A DNA stretch of 42,369 nt from NCBI GenBank assembly GCA_009785215.1, contig WQWU01000019.1:1-42369 (forward strand). The letters are read 5' to 3'. The translations under genes and the position numbers were made by a program. The notes under the pieces were generated by a model, which searched no databases, was not told where the DNA came from, and saw nothing but the letters and a program-made list of their open reading frames with translations. This DNA is from Treponema sp. (GTDB taxonomy: Bacteria; Spirochaetota; Spirochaetia; Treponematales; Breznakiellaceae). Below are positions 1 through 8,617 of this stretch, one piece after another (positions within the stretch are counted from its first letter, which is position 1; each line of letters opens with the position of its first letter).

Positions 1-156
1 AATAAAATTATGTGTAAGTCCGGCGCTATTTGCAAGATTTAATTGTGAAATGTTCTGCAAAGTTCTTAAACGCTTCACGTTATTACTGACTAGCCGAAGT
101 ATGTACATTTCGTCAATATCGACTTTTTGTTCTTTATTTACTTTTGATTTTGCCAT
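1..156 (-). CDS. XRE-family HTH transcriptional regulator, N-terminus only
   Basis: An open frame reads on the minus strand from an ATG at 156 to the window edge (52 codons), so only the N-terminus is visible. After a charged leader of about 15 residues comes a segment typical of a Cro/C1-type (XRE) helix-turn-helix domain: NVKRLRTLQNISQLNLANSA, followed by GLTHNFI. The pattern of helix, QxxLA-like turn and recognition helix beginning fits the family. A weak GGAA lies upstream of the ATG. The target and any C-terminal domain are outside the window. A small restriction-modification or phage-type regulator would look the same here. Confidence 0.7.
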   Translation of the reverse strand, partial: MAKSKVNKEQKVDIDEMYILRLVSNNVKRLRTLQNISQLNLANSAGLTHNFI

Positions 157-318
157 TTTAGTATTTTCCGGAATTTTTCAATTTTATGCAAATAACTGCA
201 AGTTGATTTAATGTCGCTGTTAGTATAGCTTTTTTTCTCCATAATTAATAAAAATAGTAAACATTTTTGCATGAGACCAGTAAAAAAGGAGATTTTTTAT
301 CTTTTTTTCGCAGTATAT

Positions 319-349
319 CAGTAATAATTAACGGCGTTATAAATTACTG
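319..349 (-). terminator. Weak stem-loop downstream of the pfkB-family gene
   Basis: CAGTAAT (319-325) and ATTACTG (343-349) form a perfect 7-bp inverted repeat with a 17-nt loop, 29 bp past the stop of the minus-strand kinase operon. Read on the minus strand, an A-rich and then T-rich stretch follows (about 309-281), not a clean U-tract. It may be the operon terminator, but it is weak. The rest of 157-377 is AT-rich and shows nothing else I can name. Confidence 0.3.
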
Positions 350-377
350 CTTCATATAATTTTTTCCGGCATTTTTA

Positions 378-1433
378 TTATTTTTGCAGCATCTTTGCAA
401 ATTTTGTTAACTTTCCGCTTTTAATATATGTTCCGGGAACTTCCAGTATTTCGCGGGCAACTTTATTGCCAAGTACAGCGCATTCAGAAAGCGATTTGCC
501 GCGAAGCCATGCAGAAATAAAAGCTGCGCAAAATGCATCGCCCGCGCCGACTGTATCCCGCGGAATAATTTGAAATGTTTCTTCCCTGTAGACATTGCCG
601 CCTGCAACTACGACAGCGCCGTGTCCGCCCAGCTTTACAACCACAATGGGAAACAGTTCTCCGTCTGTTATTATTTTTAACATAGGGCAGACATCGCGTA
701 AAATTATTGTTTCTTTTTCTTTTTCTGTTAAATTAGTTTCTTCGTCATGACATTTTCTGATTGTATTATAAAAAGCCAAAGTTTCATCTGCATTCATAAA
801 AATAAAAAGCGGAAAATTGCGGCTATATGTAAGAATCTCTTCTGCTTTACTCCGAACCTGAAACATAGAAGCTGCATCCAAAGCAACTGGTATCCCGCTC
901 CGGCTTGCCTTTATCAGTATATATTGTACAAGCGAGCGGCGATCCAGAATATATCCGTCTAAAACAATAACTTCTGCATTTTTAATCATTTCTTCTGTAA
1001 TGTGTTCTTCGCTTAATTCCATAGCTGCGCCGGGAGATGCTGCAAACCGGATTGAATTACCGGAATTACATACAAAGCACAAACCTGTCTTTTCATTGGT
1101 TTTAATAAGCATGGGAGTTACGCCTGCATTTGTTATCTCTTTTGAAAAAAATTCTGCATATTCATCCTGCCCTACACAGCCGGAAAAAGCAGTATTCATC
1201 CCCAGCATAGCAGCGATTTTAGCAACGTTGGCGGCGCCGCCTCCGGAACTTTTTATTATATTTTGAAAGTTAATAGAAGGTTCCCGCAGAATTGCTTCTG
1301 CCTTACTGCGATCTATGTGCTGAACAGGATCAGTAATATTATATTTGGCAGCAAGATTGTAATCCAGATTTATAAACAGATCCACAAGCGGATTACCGAC
1401 ACAGAGTAATTCAACTCTTTTTGAATCATTCAC
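378..1433 (-). CDS. PfkB-family carbohydrate (or nucleoside) kinase
   Basis: 351-residue sugar kinase of the ribokinase/PfkB family, which transfers phosphate from ATP to a sugar or nucleoside hydroxyl. Visible signatures are the N-terminal substrate-loop glycines (GGGAANVA, 64-71), the NxxE motif for Mg/phosphate (N214-E217), and the family C-terminal signature DTVGAGDAFCAAF with the GAGD anion hole and catalytic Asp299. Length is normal for the family. The start is a GTG at 1433-1431 with only a weak GGGA upstream. It lies 19 bp after acetate kinase on the same strand, so the two are probably cotranscribed. Substrate is not decidable from sequence; adenosine kinase-like, fructokinase and ribokinase are all possible. 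Confidence 0.88.
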   Translation of the reverse strand: MNDSKRVELLCVGNPLVDLFINLDYNLAAKYNITDPVQHIDRSKAEAILREPSINFQNIIKSSGGGAANVAKIAAMLGMNTAFSGCVGQDEYAEFFSKEITNAGVTPMLIKTNEKTGLCFVCNSGNSIRFAASPGAAMELSEEHITEEMIKNAEVIVLDGYILDRRSLVQYILIKASRSGIPVALDAASMFQVRSKAEEILTYSRNFPLFIFMNADETLAFYNTIRKCHDEETNLTEKEKETIILRDVCPMLKIITDGELFPIVVVKLGGHGAVVVAGGNVYREETFQIIPRDTVGAGDAFCAAFISAWLRGKSLSECAVLGNKVAREILEVPGTYIKSGKLTKFAKMLQK

Positions 1434-1452
1434 TTTATAATTTTATCCCATT

Positions 1453-2790
1453 TTATTTGGGTTTGGCAATAATCCCTTCCAGATCAGGATTTTTTGCCAA
1501 ATCATTTTTTAAACCTTCGGCGCGGCCTTTGTTTACATAACCCCTGTTTTGGAAAGAGTATTTAAAGTTTGTATGCGTATCATAGGTTCCTTCCATAAGT
1601 GCAAAAGCGTCCTCGGTCATGACCAGTTCTTCATCGGTTGGTATAATAAAAATTGGTATCTTTGACTCCGGTTTGCTGATAAGGGTTTCTGCATTTCTGG
1701 TGCGGGAAATATCGTTTTTGCGCGGATCATAAACCATGCCAATACCATCAAGGCCATCGAGGATTTTATCTCTCATAAACCAGGCAAATTCACCGACTCC
1801 TGCAGTAAGTACGAGCGCATCTACCCTGCCAAGAACAGCCTGATAACCGCCAATGTATTTTTTAACACGATGAGCTTCTATCTTTTGGGCGCGTAAAGCG
1901 TCAATACTGCCTGCCTGTGCGGCGGACTGAATGTCGCGTCTGTCCGTTAATTTGCCGGTAAGACCCAAAAGGCCGGATGATTTATTCAAAGCGCTTTCGA
2001 CTTCTGCCGCGCTCATCCCGGTTTTACGCATCATATAGAAGGAAAGTGACGGATCAACATCGCCTGAACGTGTTCCCATTACAAGACCTTCCAAAGGCGT
2101 CATGCCCATCGATGTATCAAACGAAACACCGTCTTTTACGGCATTAACCGATGCGCCGTTACCCAAATGGCAGATTATTACATTTGTCTTAAAAGGATCC
2201 TGCCCCAAAAGAACAGCGGCGCGTTTTGCAGTATAAAGGAAGCTTGTTCCATGAAATCCGTAACGGCGTACTTTATGTTTCCGGTACCAATCAAGCGGAA
2301 CTGCATATAAATAGTTTTTAGGAGGCATAGTTTGATGCCATGCTGTATCCATAATGGCGCAATGCGGAACATTCGGCAGAACTTTTTTTGCAGCTTCTAT
2401 TCCCATAATATTCGCCGGATTGTGCAGAGGGCTTAAATCCTGCATTGCAGTAAAAGCATCCATTGCAGCGCTGTCAACAATGACAGACTTAGTAAATTTG
2501 TCACCGCCATGCACAACACGGTGACCTACTGCTTTAATCACAGACATATCAGTAATAACGCCTGTTTCTTTGTTTGTTAATGTCTTAATAATAAGATCGA
2601 TGGCATCGGTATGAGTAGGGCAATCCTGGCTAAAGATTACTTCTTCCCTTCCTTTCGCTTTGTGAGTAATGAACGAGCCGCCAATTGTTACTTTTTCAAC
2701 AATGCCTACCGCGAGAACATCCTTTGTTTCCCAATCGTAGACCTGATATTTGGCTGATGATGAACCGCAATTTAGGGTTAAAATAATCAT
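1453..2790 (-). CDS. ackA: Acetate kinase
   Basis: 445-residue acetate kinase, interconverting acetyl phosphate + ADP and acetate + ATP in the cytoplasm, the usual ATP-yielding last step of fermentation. All catalytic residues known from the Methanosarcina enzyme are present, at nearly the same numbers: Asn7 (NCGSSSAKY), Arg91 (GHRVVHGG), Asp148, His180 (GFHGTS) and Arg241 ([10 protein letters not shown]). TDEELVM holds the metal-binding Glu. The protein is about 40 residues longer than typical bacterial AckA, with a C-terminal extension after about residue 405; my recollection is that treponemal AckA proteins are of this size. ATG start with AAGGTGG 7 nt upstream. First gene of an apparent ackA-pfkB operon. 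No pta gene is visible here. Confidence 0.96.
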   Translation of the reverse strand: MIILTLNCGSSSAKYQVYDWETKDVLAVGIVEKVTIGGSFITHKAKGREEVIFSQDCPTHTDAIDLIIKTLTNKETGVITDMSVIKAVGHRVVHGGDKFTKSVIVDSAAMDAFTAMQDLSPLHNPANIMGIEAAKKVLPNVPHCAIMDTAWHQTMPPKNYLYAVPLDWYRKHKVRRYGFHGTSFLYTAKRAAVLLGQDPFKTNVIICHLGNGASVNAVKDGVSFDTSMGMTPLEGLVMGTRSGDVDPSLSFYMMRKTGMSAAEVESALNKSSGLLGLTGKLTDRRDIQSAAQAGSIDALRAQKIEAHRVKKYIGGYQAVLGRVDALVLTAGVGEFAWFMRDKILDGLDGIGMVYDPRKNDISRTRNAETLISKPESKIPIFIIPTDEELVMTEDAFALMEGTYDTHTNFKYSFQNRGYVNKGRAEGLKNDLAKNPDLEGIIAKPK

Positions 2791-2822
2791 ATTTTTCCAC
2801 CTTTCGTAAAAATAGTTATTAT

Positions 2823-2850
2823 ATTATAACATGTGGTAGTAAATATTGAA
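2823..2850 (-). promoter_or_regulatory. Promoter of the ackA operon (extended -10)
   Basis: On the minus strand a perfect TATAAT (2828-2823) is preceded by TG one base upstream (TGTTATAAT, extended -10) and, 16 bp further, by TTCAAT (2850-2845) as a poor -35. It sits about 33-38 bp upstream of the ackA start codon. Assigned by eye. Confidence 0.5.
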
Positions 2851-2926
2851 AGCATCAAAAAATCATTTTGATTGAATACTTTAACATTCCATAGTATTCT
2901 GATCATGTAAAACAAGGAGTAAGTCC

Positions 2927-5044
2927 ATGAAAAGAAACGAAGAAAAAATACAGGAAACTTCCATAAAACGCAGAGTATTGTTTTTCTCTGCTATTTTCTT
3001 TTCACTTATATTGATTTTTGGAAGCATAGTTTTTATACTTGCCATGCAGCAAAATGTGCGAAGCAGCACAGGATATGAACTGGAACAAGCTGTAGAAATA
3101 GAACAGATTAAACTTGAAGCTTCGGTAAACGGAGAAATTGCCCTTGCTATGAAACTGGCGACTTCTCCGCTGATAATTCATCATTTTCTTGACCCTGCAG
3201 ATCCTGTTTTAAGAAGAGCAGCATTTGATGAAATCGAGGGCTACAGGGAAGCATTTGCAAGCAGTATTGTTTTTTGGGTTAGTGATACAGACAAAGAATT
3301 TTATTTTGCAGAAAACAACCATTATACGGTTGATATAGATGATCCAGGCAATTACTGGTACAAAATGACGCTCTATGAAACAGAAAGATATAATTTTAAC
3401 ATTAACTATAATCCGGAAGCTAACGAAACAAACCTTTGGATTAACGCTCCTGTTTTTGATTTGGACGGCACTCCTATCGGTCTTGTAGGAACTGGTATTG
3501 TATTAACTGAGTTTGTCGATTCCATTTACCGCAATTACAAAGGAAATGCAACATTGTATCTTTTTAACGGAGAAGGCGAAATAACCGGCGCAAGAGAATC
3601 TAAACTGGTTGCAGAAAAAAAACTTATTTACGATCATTTACAAGGCATTGGCAGGGAAATATTCGATAGGGCAAAAGCATTAGAACCCGGAGAATCCCAG
3701 CACTTTGAATCGCAGGAAGGCGTAATTGCCATAGGCGAAGTGCCTGCTCTTGAATGGTATATTACGGCAATCCAGCCAATCAGCATTTTGTCTGTTCTGG
3801 GCAGCGGAATGACCCTTCTCTTTCTGGCAATGATCGCAGTTATTGCCGGCATCTTTGTAATTTTTTATCTTTACATTTCTGCTCTTTTAAAACCTATGAA
3901 CTACATGGTAAAAACACTTGATCATATTTCTGTTGACTGGGATTTAACACAGAGGCTTATACTCGGACGCAAGGATGAAATTGGCATTGTTGGGGATTTC
4001 TTTAATCTTACTTTTGAAAAAATAAGGGAATTGCTTGTAAATTTAAAAGGTAAAACGCTGGCGCTTTCTGAAACAGGAGACGAGCTGACTTCTTACATGG
4101 GCATAACCAAAAAAGACATAGAAGGAATAAACGGCAGTATCCAGCACATGAGAGAACAGATGCTGATTCAGTCCGACAAGGTAAACTCTGCTGCAGGCTC
4201 CATGGAAAAAATTATTTCCGGAATAGACGATTTAAACGGTCATATTTCTGTTCAGGCAGAAAGCGTTTCCAGATCATCATCTGCAATAGAAGAAATGCTT
4301 GCAAACATTCAGTCTGTAACGCAAACACTGGTGCGCAATTCTGCAAATATCAATTCATTGGCTGAATCTTCGGAAGCAGGACGCGGGGATCTGCAAAAAG
4401 TATCTGCAGATATTCAGGAAATTGCCCATGAATCAGAAGGACTTCTGCAGATTAACTCTGTTATGCAAAATATTGCAAGCCAAACCAATCTTCTTGCCAT
4501 GAATGCGGCGATTGAAGCCGCGCATGCAGGCGAATCCGGCAAAGGTTTTGCTGTTGTTGCAGATGAAATCCGCAAACTTGCAGAAAACTCGGGAACTCAG
4601 TCAAAAACAATCAGCGCAGTTCTGAAAAAGATAAAAACAATGATTGACGCTATTACAAAATCGACCAGTATTGTACTGGAAAGGTTCGAAAAAATAGAAA
4701 ACGAAGTACAAACTGTAAAGGATCAGGAACATCATATTCGCAATGCCATGGAAGAACAGGGCGAAGGAAGCCGGCAAATACTTGATGCCGTAACGCAGCT
4801 GAACTCCATAACAGGGCTTGTCCGCCAGTCATCTTCTGACATGACAGACGAAAGCAAAGATGTACTGAATCAGAGTCATTCGCTTAAAGTTACAACTGCC
4901 GAAATCGCAGGCGATATGGATGAAATGTCAAAGAGTGCAGATGAAATAACAGGCGCATTCACAAGGATAGATGAAATTACCGAAGAAAACAGGGAAAATA
5001 TCATCGCGCTTAACAAGGATATTTCAAAGTTTAGAATTGAATAA
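2927..5044 (+). CDS. Methyl-accepting chemotaxis protein with periplasmic Cache sensor
   Basis: 705-residue transmembrane chemoreceptor. TM1 is about 17-40 and TM2 about 293-318, bracketing a periplasmic region of about 250 residues. That region has the pattern of a dCache ligand domain, including a [13 protein letters not shown] stretch near 144-156 and a [14 protein letters not shown] stretch near 178-191. A HAMP domain (about 318-371) and a long cytoplasmic coiled coil follow. The conserved hairpin tip (about 515-556, [15 protein letters not shown] then [19 protein letters not shown]) binds CheA/CheW. No C-terminal CheR-docking pentapeptide. Start is an ATG with AAGGAG 8 nt upstream. The signalling domain closely resembles that of the receptor at 39026-40858, but the sensor domains differ. 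Ligand unknown; small organic ligands such as amino acids are usual for dCache receptors. Confidence 0.95.
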   Translation: MKRNEEKIQETSIKRRVLFFSAIFFSLILIFGSIVFILAMQQNVRSSTGYELEQAVEIEQIKLEASVNGEIALAMKLATSPLIIHHFLDPADPVLRRAAFDEIEGYREAFASSIVFWVSDTDKEFYFAENNHYTVDIDDPGNYWYKMTLYETERYNFNINYNPEANETNLWINAPVFDLDGTPIGLVGTGIVLTEFVDSIYRNYKGNATLYLFNGEGEITGARESKLVAEKKLIYDHLQGIGREIFDRAKALEPGESQHFESQEGVIAIGEVPALEWYITAIQPISILSVLGSGMTLLFLAMIAVIAGIFVIFYLYISALLKPMNYMVKTLDHISVDWDLTQRLILGRKDEIGIVGDFFNLTFEKIRELLVNLKGKTLALSETGDELTSYMGITKKDIEGINGSIQHMREQMLIQSDKVNSAAGSMEKIISGIDDLNGHISVQAESVSRSSSAIEEMLANIQSVTQTLVRNSANINSLAESSEAGRGDLQKVSADIQEIAHESEGLLQINSVMQNIASQTNLLAMNAAIEAAHAGESGKGFAVVADEIRKLAENSGTQSKTISAVLKKIKTMIDAITKSTSIVLERFEKIENEVQTVKDQEHHIRNAMEEQGEGSRQILDAVTQLNSITGLVRQSSSDMTDESKDVLNQSHSLKVTTAEIAGDMDEMSKSADEITGAFTRIDEITEENRENIIALNKDISKFRIE

Positions 5045-5084
5045 GAATCGATACATTTCATAATTATTAATATTCACTAAAGCG

Positions 5085-5104
5085 TGTGCTTTGACTAAAG
5101 CACA
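5085..5104 (+). promoter_or_regulatory. Perfect 8-bp hairpin in the leader of the exported protein gene
   Basis: TGTGCTTT (5085-5092), loop GACT, AAAGCACA (5097-5104): a perfect stem-loop 41 bp after the chemoreceptor stop and 19 bp before the likely ATG of the next gene. No T-run follows on either strand, so a standard intrinsic terminator is unlikely. It could be an RNA processing or stability element, a translational control hairpin or an operator. Confidence 0.45.
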
Positions 5105-5123
5105 GTGCACCCTCGCGCCATAT

Positions 5124-6677
5124 ATGTATATGAAAAATACATATTTTTTTGCGGCCGTAATGTTGTACGCTGCAGCTGCTTTTGCAGAGGTTCCTGAACA
5201 GGAAAACAATACAAGTTTACCAGAACCCTTCTGCGAATGGAATCTAATCTGGAATAGTACATGGGAAAAGACAAGTTCAATTTTAATGAACAGGACTTTT
5301 TCTAACCGTGGAGAAATCAATCTGGATGTTCTTCCTATTGGGCTTTTATTCCGCGGCCAAATCCTGGACAGACGCACTCTGAATTTAGATTTGGATAATT
5401 CCTGGAAATATCCCGTAAGGGAGGTTACCAATTTTACAGGAGGCTTGTATCACAAACCTACAGGTTCAAGGTTATTATTAGGCGTCATTGACGAAAAAGG
5501 GCTTCCGGCTAGAATCCGCAATCCGTGGATTCGCTCTCCGCCATATCCGGAGAATCACTTGCCTATAATTGCAGATTTAAGAACAGAACCCTCCAGTACA
5601 AAGGAAGACGAAGTTTATATTTATCTTTCCCTGCCGTTATTAACCCTTTCTCCGGATTTAAGATTTAAATGTTTTACATCTGCACAGACAACAGATGATA
5701 AAAATTCTGCTTTTTCCGGCGGTTTTGATTTGAGTATTAAAAAGAAAACAAAAATCATCATGGAAGCATTTTATGCCGAAAAGACACTTCCGCAGGGCAG
5801 GACTGGTACATGGTTTTCTGAAACACCGCCGCTTCCTGAACGGGAATCCAGATTGTATGCGGCAGGGTTTTTGTTTAAAAGCCCGGTTTTTTCTGTAAGT
5901 TCAGATTATGCCATGTCCGAAACTTTTGCCTGGGGTACAGGTTTTTATACAAATTTGGGCTTATCCCTTTTTATTAAACCTATTTTAATCTCGTTTGCAG
6001 CAGACGGCGCAGGAAATCGATATGTAAACAGAGACGGCGTTAATTATAAGGAAGGATACAGAAATGCGCTGAAAATCGACCTAAAAGGAAGATACAATTC
6101 ACTTATTAGATTAAGTACAACTCTGCGCTCCCCTGCTTACGGCATGGACTTTAACCGCAGTTCTGTAAACTTCTATTATAGAGCTCCGGTATCTGCCAGC
6201 AAAATGAAAAATAAGGCTCTTTGGCTTTCCAGAATATCATTTTATGCGGATAGAAACGCAGAAAATCCATTAAAAATAAATGATAGTTTTTCCGGATATT
6301 TGGGATTTAGCGTATCTCTCAGAAAATTGGGGATAATTAACCCGTTACGGTTAAATTTTTCGGGTTCTGTTAAGGGATTAAATAGACAAGAAAATCCATG
6401 GGATTCTCCTTCGCTCTTTCCTTTCCCTGATAAATCATGGAACTGGTCGTCGTCTTCTGTAAGCAGTGAGTTTATATTTTCTTATAAAATGATTCAAATT
6501 CGATCAAAAGCAGGAATAACCTTTTTTGAAGAAAAAAACGAAAATTTGGACTTTTCTATTGGTTTAACATGCCGGTTTAAACAGAACAGAATAAACATGA
6601 AAATTGAATCACCTAATTATCCCGAAAAATGGAACTGGGCTATTTTCTGGAGGGCAGCATTATACGGGAAATCGTAA
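5124..6677 (+). CDS. Exported protein, putative outer-membrane beta-barrel, unknown function
   Basis: I do not recognise the family. From the ATG at 5124 the protein has 517 residues and begins with a signal peptide: short basic start (MYMKN), hydrophobic core to about residue 19, and an AFA cleavage site before Glu22. The mature part has no hydrophobic helix. It is rich in alternating hydrophobic/polar stretches with many aromatic residues and frequent Asn/Gly/Ser turns, as expected for an outer-membrane beta-barrel (inference). The frame stays open upstream to a TTG at 5091, but that would place residues ahead of the signal peptide and overlap a hairpin, so 5124 or the ATG at 5130 is preferred. 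No Shine-Dalgarno is visible before either. Possibly cotranscribed with the chemoreceptor upstream. Confidence 0.7.
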   Translation: MYMKNTYFFAAVMLYAAAAFAEVPEQENNTSLPEPFCEWNLIWNSTWEKTSSILMNRTFSNRGEINLDVLPIGLLFRGQILDRRTLNLDLDNSWKYPVREVTNFTGGLYHKPTGSRLLLGVIDEKGLPARIRNPWIRSPPYPENHLPIIADLRTEPSSTKEDEVYIYLSLPLLTLSPDLRFKCFTSAQTTDDKNSAFSGGFDLSIKKKTKIIMEAFYAEKTLPQGRTGTWFSETPPLPERESRLYAAGFLFKSPVFSVSSDYAMSETFAWGTGFYTNLGLSLFIKPILISFAADGAGNRYVNRDGVNYKEGYRNALKIDLKGRYNSLIRLSTTLRSPAYGMDFNRSSVNFYYRAPVSASKMKNKALWLSRISFYADRNAENPLKINDSFSGYLGFSVSLRKLGIINPLRLNFSGSVKGLNRQENPWDSPSLFPFPDKSWNWSSSSVSSEFIFSYKMIQIRSKAGITFFEEKNENLDFSIGLTCRFKQNRINMKIESPNYPEKWNWAIFWRAALYGKS

Positions 6678-6695
6678 AAAAAGTAAAAAATATGA

Positions 6696-6735
6696 TTGTT
6701 TTTTTAACCATTATATTGTATGATTATATATAATC
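6696..6735 (+). promoter_or_regulatory. Promoter of the cheY-cheX operon with an overlapping palindrome
   Basis: TTGTTT (6696-6701), a 17-bp spacer and TATGAT (6719-6724) make a good sigma-70-type promoter. A perfect 14-bp palindrome, GATTATATATAATC (6722-6735), overlaps the end of the -10 and the likely start site, a place where a dimeric regulator could bind. The Shine-Dalgarno AGAAGGAGA follows at about 6744-6752. Confidence 0.55.
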
Positions 6736-6756
6736 GTTAATAAAGAAGGAGATAAT

Positions 6757-7143
6757 ATGCCTGCCGGTGTAACAATAATGATTGTTGATGACTCAAGAAT
6801 TATGAGAAACACAGTAAAAGGTGTTTTTTCGGGGGTAGAATCTGCCTGCAATTTTATCGAAGCAAAAGACGGTGAAGAAGCATTGGCTCTACTGGAAACA
6901 CAGACAGTTGATCTTATACTTCTTGACTGGAACATGCCAAGATTATCGGGAATTGATTTCCTTAAGCAGATCAGAGCAATGGATCAGTATAAGGATTTAC
7001 CCATCATCATGGTAACCAGTGAAGCTGCTAAGTTTAACGTAATAGAAGCGTTAAAACACGGAGCTACTGATTATATTACAAAACCAATCAAACTTGATTT
7101 ATTCAAGCAAAAATTGGCAAAACTACGCTTATTTAGGATGTAA
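6757..7143 (+). CDS. cheY: CheY-like single-domain response regulator
   Basis: 128-residue stand-alone receiver domain. All residues of an active receiver are present: acidic pair Asp11-Asp12, phospho-acceptor Asp57 (LLDWNMP), Thr87 and Lys109 (KP). No output domain, so it acts by protein contact, like CheY at the flagellar switch or as an intermediate in a relay. Start ATG with a strong AGAAGGAGA. It leads a four-gene operon and is followed after 2 bp by a CheX-like phosphatase, its likely antagonist. The kinase at the end of the operon is the likely phosphodonor (inference). It could be the main chemotaxis CheY or a dedicated paralogue; the main cheA/cheW genes are not here. Confidence 0.92.
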   Translation: MPAGVTIMIVDDSRIMRNTVKGVFSGVESACNFIEAKDGEEALALLETQTVDLILLDWNMPRLSGIDFLKQIRAMDQYKDLPIIMVTSEAAKFNVIEALKHGATDYITKPIKLDLFKQKLAKLRLFRM

Positions 7144-7145
7144 AC

Positions 7146-7634
7146 ATGACAGTCGAATTGCAAAATTATGTAGAACCGTTTGTAGAAGTAACAGTAAACA
7201 CTTTTAAAGAGTTTGTCGGTATTGACATTACTCCCAGACATCCGCACTTTTTGGATCCAGATCAGGGATTTGAGTGGGATATTTCAGCGGTCATTGGTCT
7301 TTCAGGCGTTGTAAGAGGCGCTGTTATTGTTTCTATGAAATCGGATTTAGCCATTAAGCTGACCGATATGCTTGCCGGCGAAGGTCATTCAGAAATTGAT
7401 GCCGATGTTGTTGATGCAATTGGTGAAATTAACAATATTATTGCCGGTAATATTAAGCCAAAAGTGCCCAACGGAGACAAGATTGTAATTTCTATTCCTA
7501 CAATTATTAAGGGAAAAGAACATTCAATCGCATGGCCCAGCAAGCAAACAAGAATTCTTTGTATTCCTCACAAAGCTTTTGAGAACGATATTTTTCATTT
7601 AATGGTAGCAATCGAACTTGAACCTGAAAAATAA
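7146..7634 (+). CDS. cheX: CheX-like CheY-P phosphatase
   Basis: 162-residue protein of the CheC/CheX/FliY phosphatase class, which dephosphorylates CheY-P. The catalytic ExxN signature is present as Glu94-x-x-Asn97 within AIGEINNIIAGN. Length matches single-domain CheX, which dimerises. CheX replaces CheZ in spirochaetes such as Borrelia and Treponema. It starts 2 bp after the receiver gene and ends 14 bp before the next gene, so it is translated as part of the same operon and probably tunes the lifetime of that receiver's phosphate. Confidence 0.9.
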   Translation: MTVELQNYVEPFVEVTVNTFKEFVGIDITPRHPHFLDPDQGFEWDISAVIGLSGVVRGAVIVSMKSDLAIKLTDMLAGEGHSEIDADVVDAIGEINNIIAGNIKPKVPNGDKIVISIPTIIKGKEHSIAWPSKQTRILCIPHKAFENDIFHLMVAIELEPEK

Positions 7635-7648
7635 GCAGGAGTAGGAAC

Positions 7649-8614
7649 ATGATAAAGCATGTTTTTGTGTTCGATCCAAAAGCATTTTATAACCAGCAAT
7701 GGAAAATGGACAATATTCTTGACGGTATAGGGCAATTTTTTAGAACGCAGCAAGGTCTCGATTTTTCGATACAGTACTCCCGTTACCGCAGGAATGCAAT
7801 TACTATCATACAGGAAGAATCCGAAAAAGCAAAAGCGGGAGATATTGTCAGGATATATGCAGTCGGCGGAGAAGAAATTCTTTTCGACTGCTTAAACGGA
7901 GTTGCCCACTTTCCTAACATGCAGTTAGCGGTTGTTCCTTTTGGGGAATCCAACGATTTTCTTAAAATTTTCGGAGAAGATCAAATAGAATCCTTTAGGG
8001 ATGTTCCGGCTCTTGTTGCTTCTGAAGCGCTAACTACCGATGCTATCAGATGGGGCGTAAATTATGCCCTTAATTCCTGTTATATCGGGATGAATTCTGC
8101 AATTTCAAAAAAAGTAAAAGACATGAAAGCCCGTTTAAACAAGGGCAGTTTTAAGATTTTCTCCAATTTGTCTACTTTTTTAAATTATTTTGTAACAGCT
8201 TTTGACAGGAAGTTAGCTGCCAGAAAATATAAAATTTCAATTGACGACCGCGATTACAGCGGTAACTATTGCCTTATTCATGTGGCAAATGGGCCTTATT
8301 ATGCCGGTAAAATAACAGGTGTTTCTGATGCTACTCCCGATGACGGTATTTTAGACATTGCGCTTATTAAAGCAACTCATCCGCTGGGAACATTATCTTC
8401 CATGAGAAGATATTCAAGAGGCAAAAAATCAAAAAATTGTATCGTTGTTCAGGGAAAAAAAATCAGCGTAAAAACAGAAAGCCCGATATGGATTCAGCTT
8501 GATAATGAATATATCCGGGATACAAACATCAACTTGAGCGTAGTTTCTCAAGCGGTACAAATGGTAGCGGCTAACGGTTTATCTTATCCATTAGCCTCTA
8601 TTGCGGAGGCCTAA
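7649..8614 (+). CDS. Diacylglycerol/sphingosine-kinase-fold protein with degenerate catalytic motifs
   Basis: 321-residue protein with the overall layout of the DAGK catalytic family (YegS/DgkB/BmrU). The expected motif positions are recognisable but changed. The nucleotide-binding GGDGT is GGEEI (73-77), and the PxGTxND motif is PFGESNDF (97-104), retaining only the Asn-Asp. The N-terminal glycine-rich loop after the NPK-like start (FDPKAFYNQQ) is also missing. The C-terminal half keeps the lid-domain pattern (NGPYYAGKITGVSDATPDDG, then ILDIALI). It may be a non-catalytic member that binds lipid or nucleotide, or an enzyme with altered chemistry. It sits inside the cheY-cheX operon (14 bp after cheX, 3 bp before the kinase), a placement that suggests a signalling role (inference). 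Confidence 0.8.
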   Translation: MIKHVFVFDPKAFYNQQWKMDNILDGIGQFFRTQQGLDFSIQYSRYRRNAITIIQEESEKAKAGDIVRIYAVGGEEILFDCLNGVAHFPNMQLAVVPFGESNDFLKIFGEDQIESFRDVPALVASEALTTDAIRWGVNYALNSCYIGMNSAISKKVKDMKARLNKGSFKIFSNLSTFLNYFVTAFDRKLAARKYKISIDDRDYSGNYCLIHVANGPYYAGKITGVSDATPDDGILDIALIKATHPLGTLSSMRRYSRGKKSKNCIVVQGKKISVKTESPIWIQLDNEYIRDTNINLSVVSQAVQMVAANGLSYPLASIAEA

Positions 8615-8617
8615 TCC

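Noticed and set aside
2868..2897. TTGATT - 18 bp - TAGTAT as promoter of the first chemoreceptor
   Set aside because: The -10 is a poor match; a promoter must be somewhere in 2791-2926 but I cannot place it confidently, nor find a clear flagellar-type sigma-28 site.
5091..5123. TTG at 5091 as start of the exported protein
   Set aside because: It would put 11 residues before the signal peptide, and lies inside the loop-proximal part of a perfect hairpin without a ribosome site.
6678..6710. A-run / T-run pair after the exported protein gene as a terminator
   Set aside because: Only A-T pairing with no GC stem; the T-run is better explained as part of the cheY promoter region.
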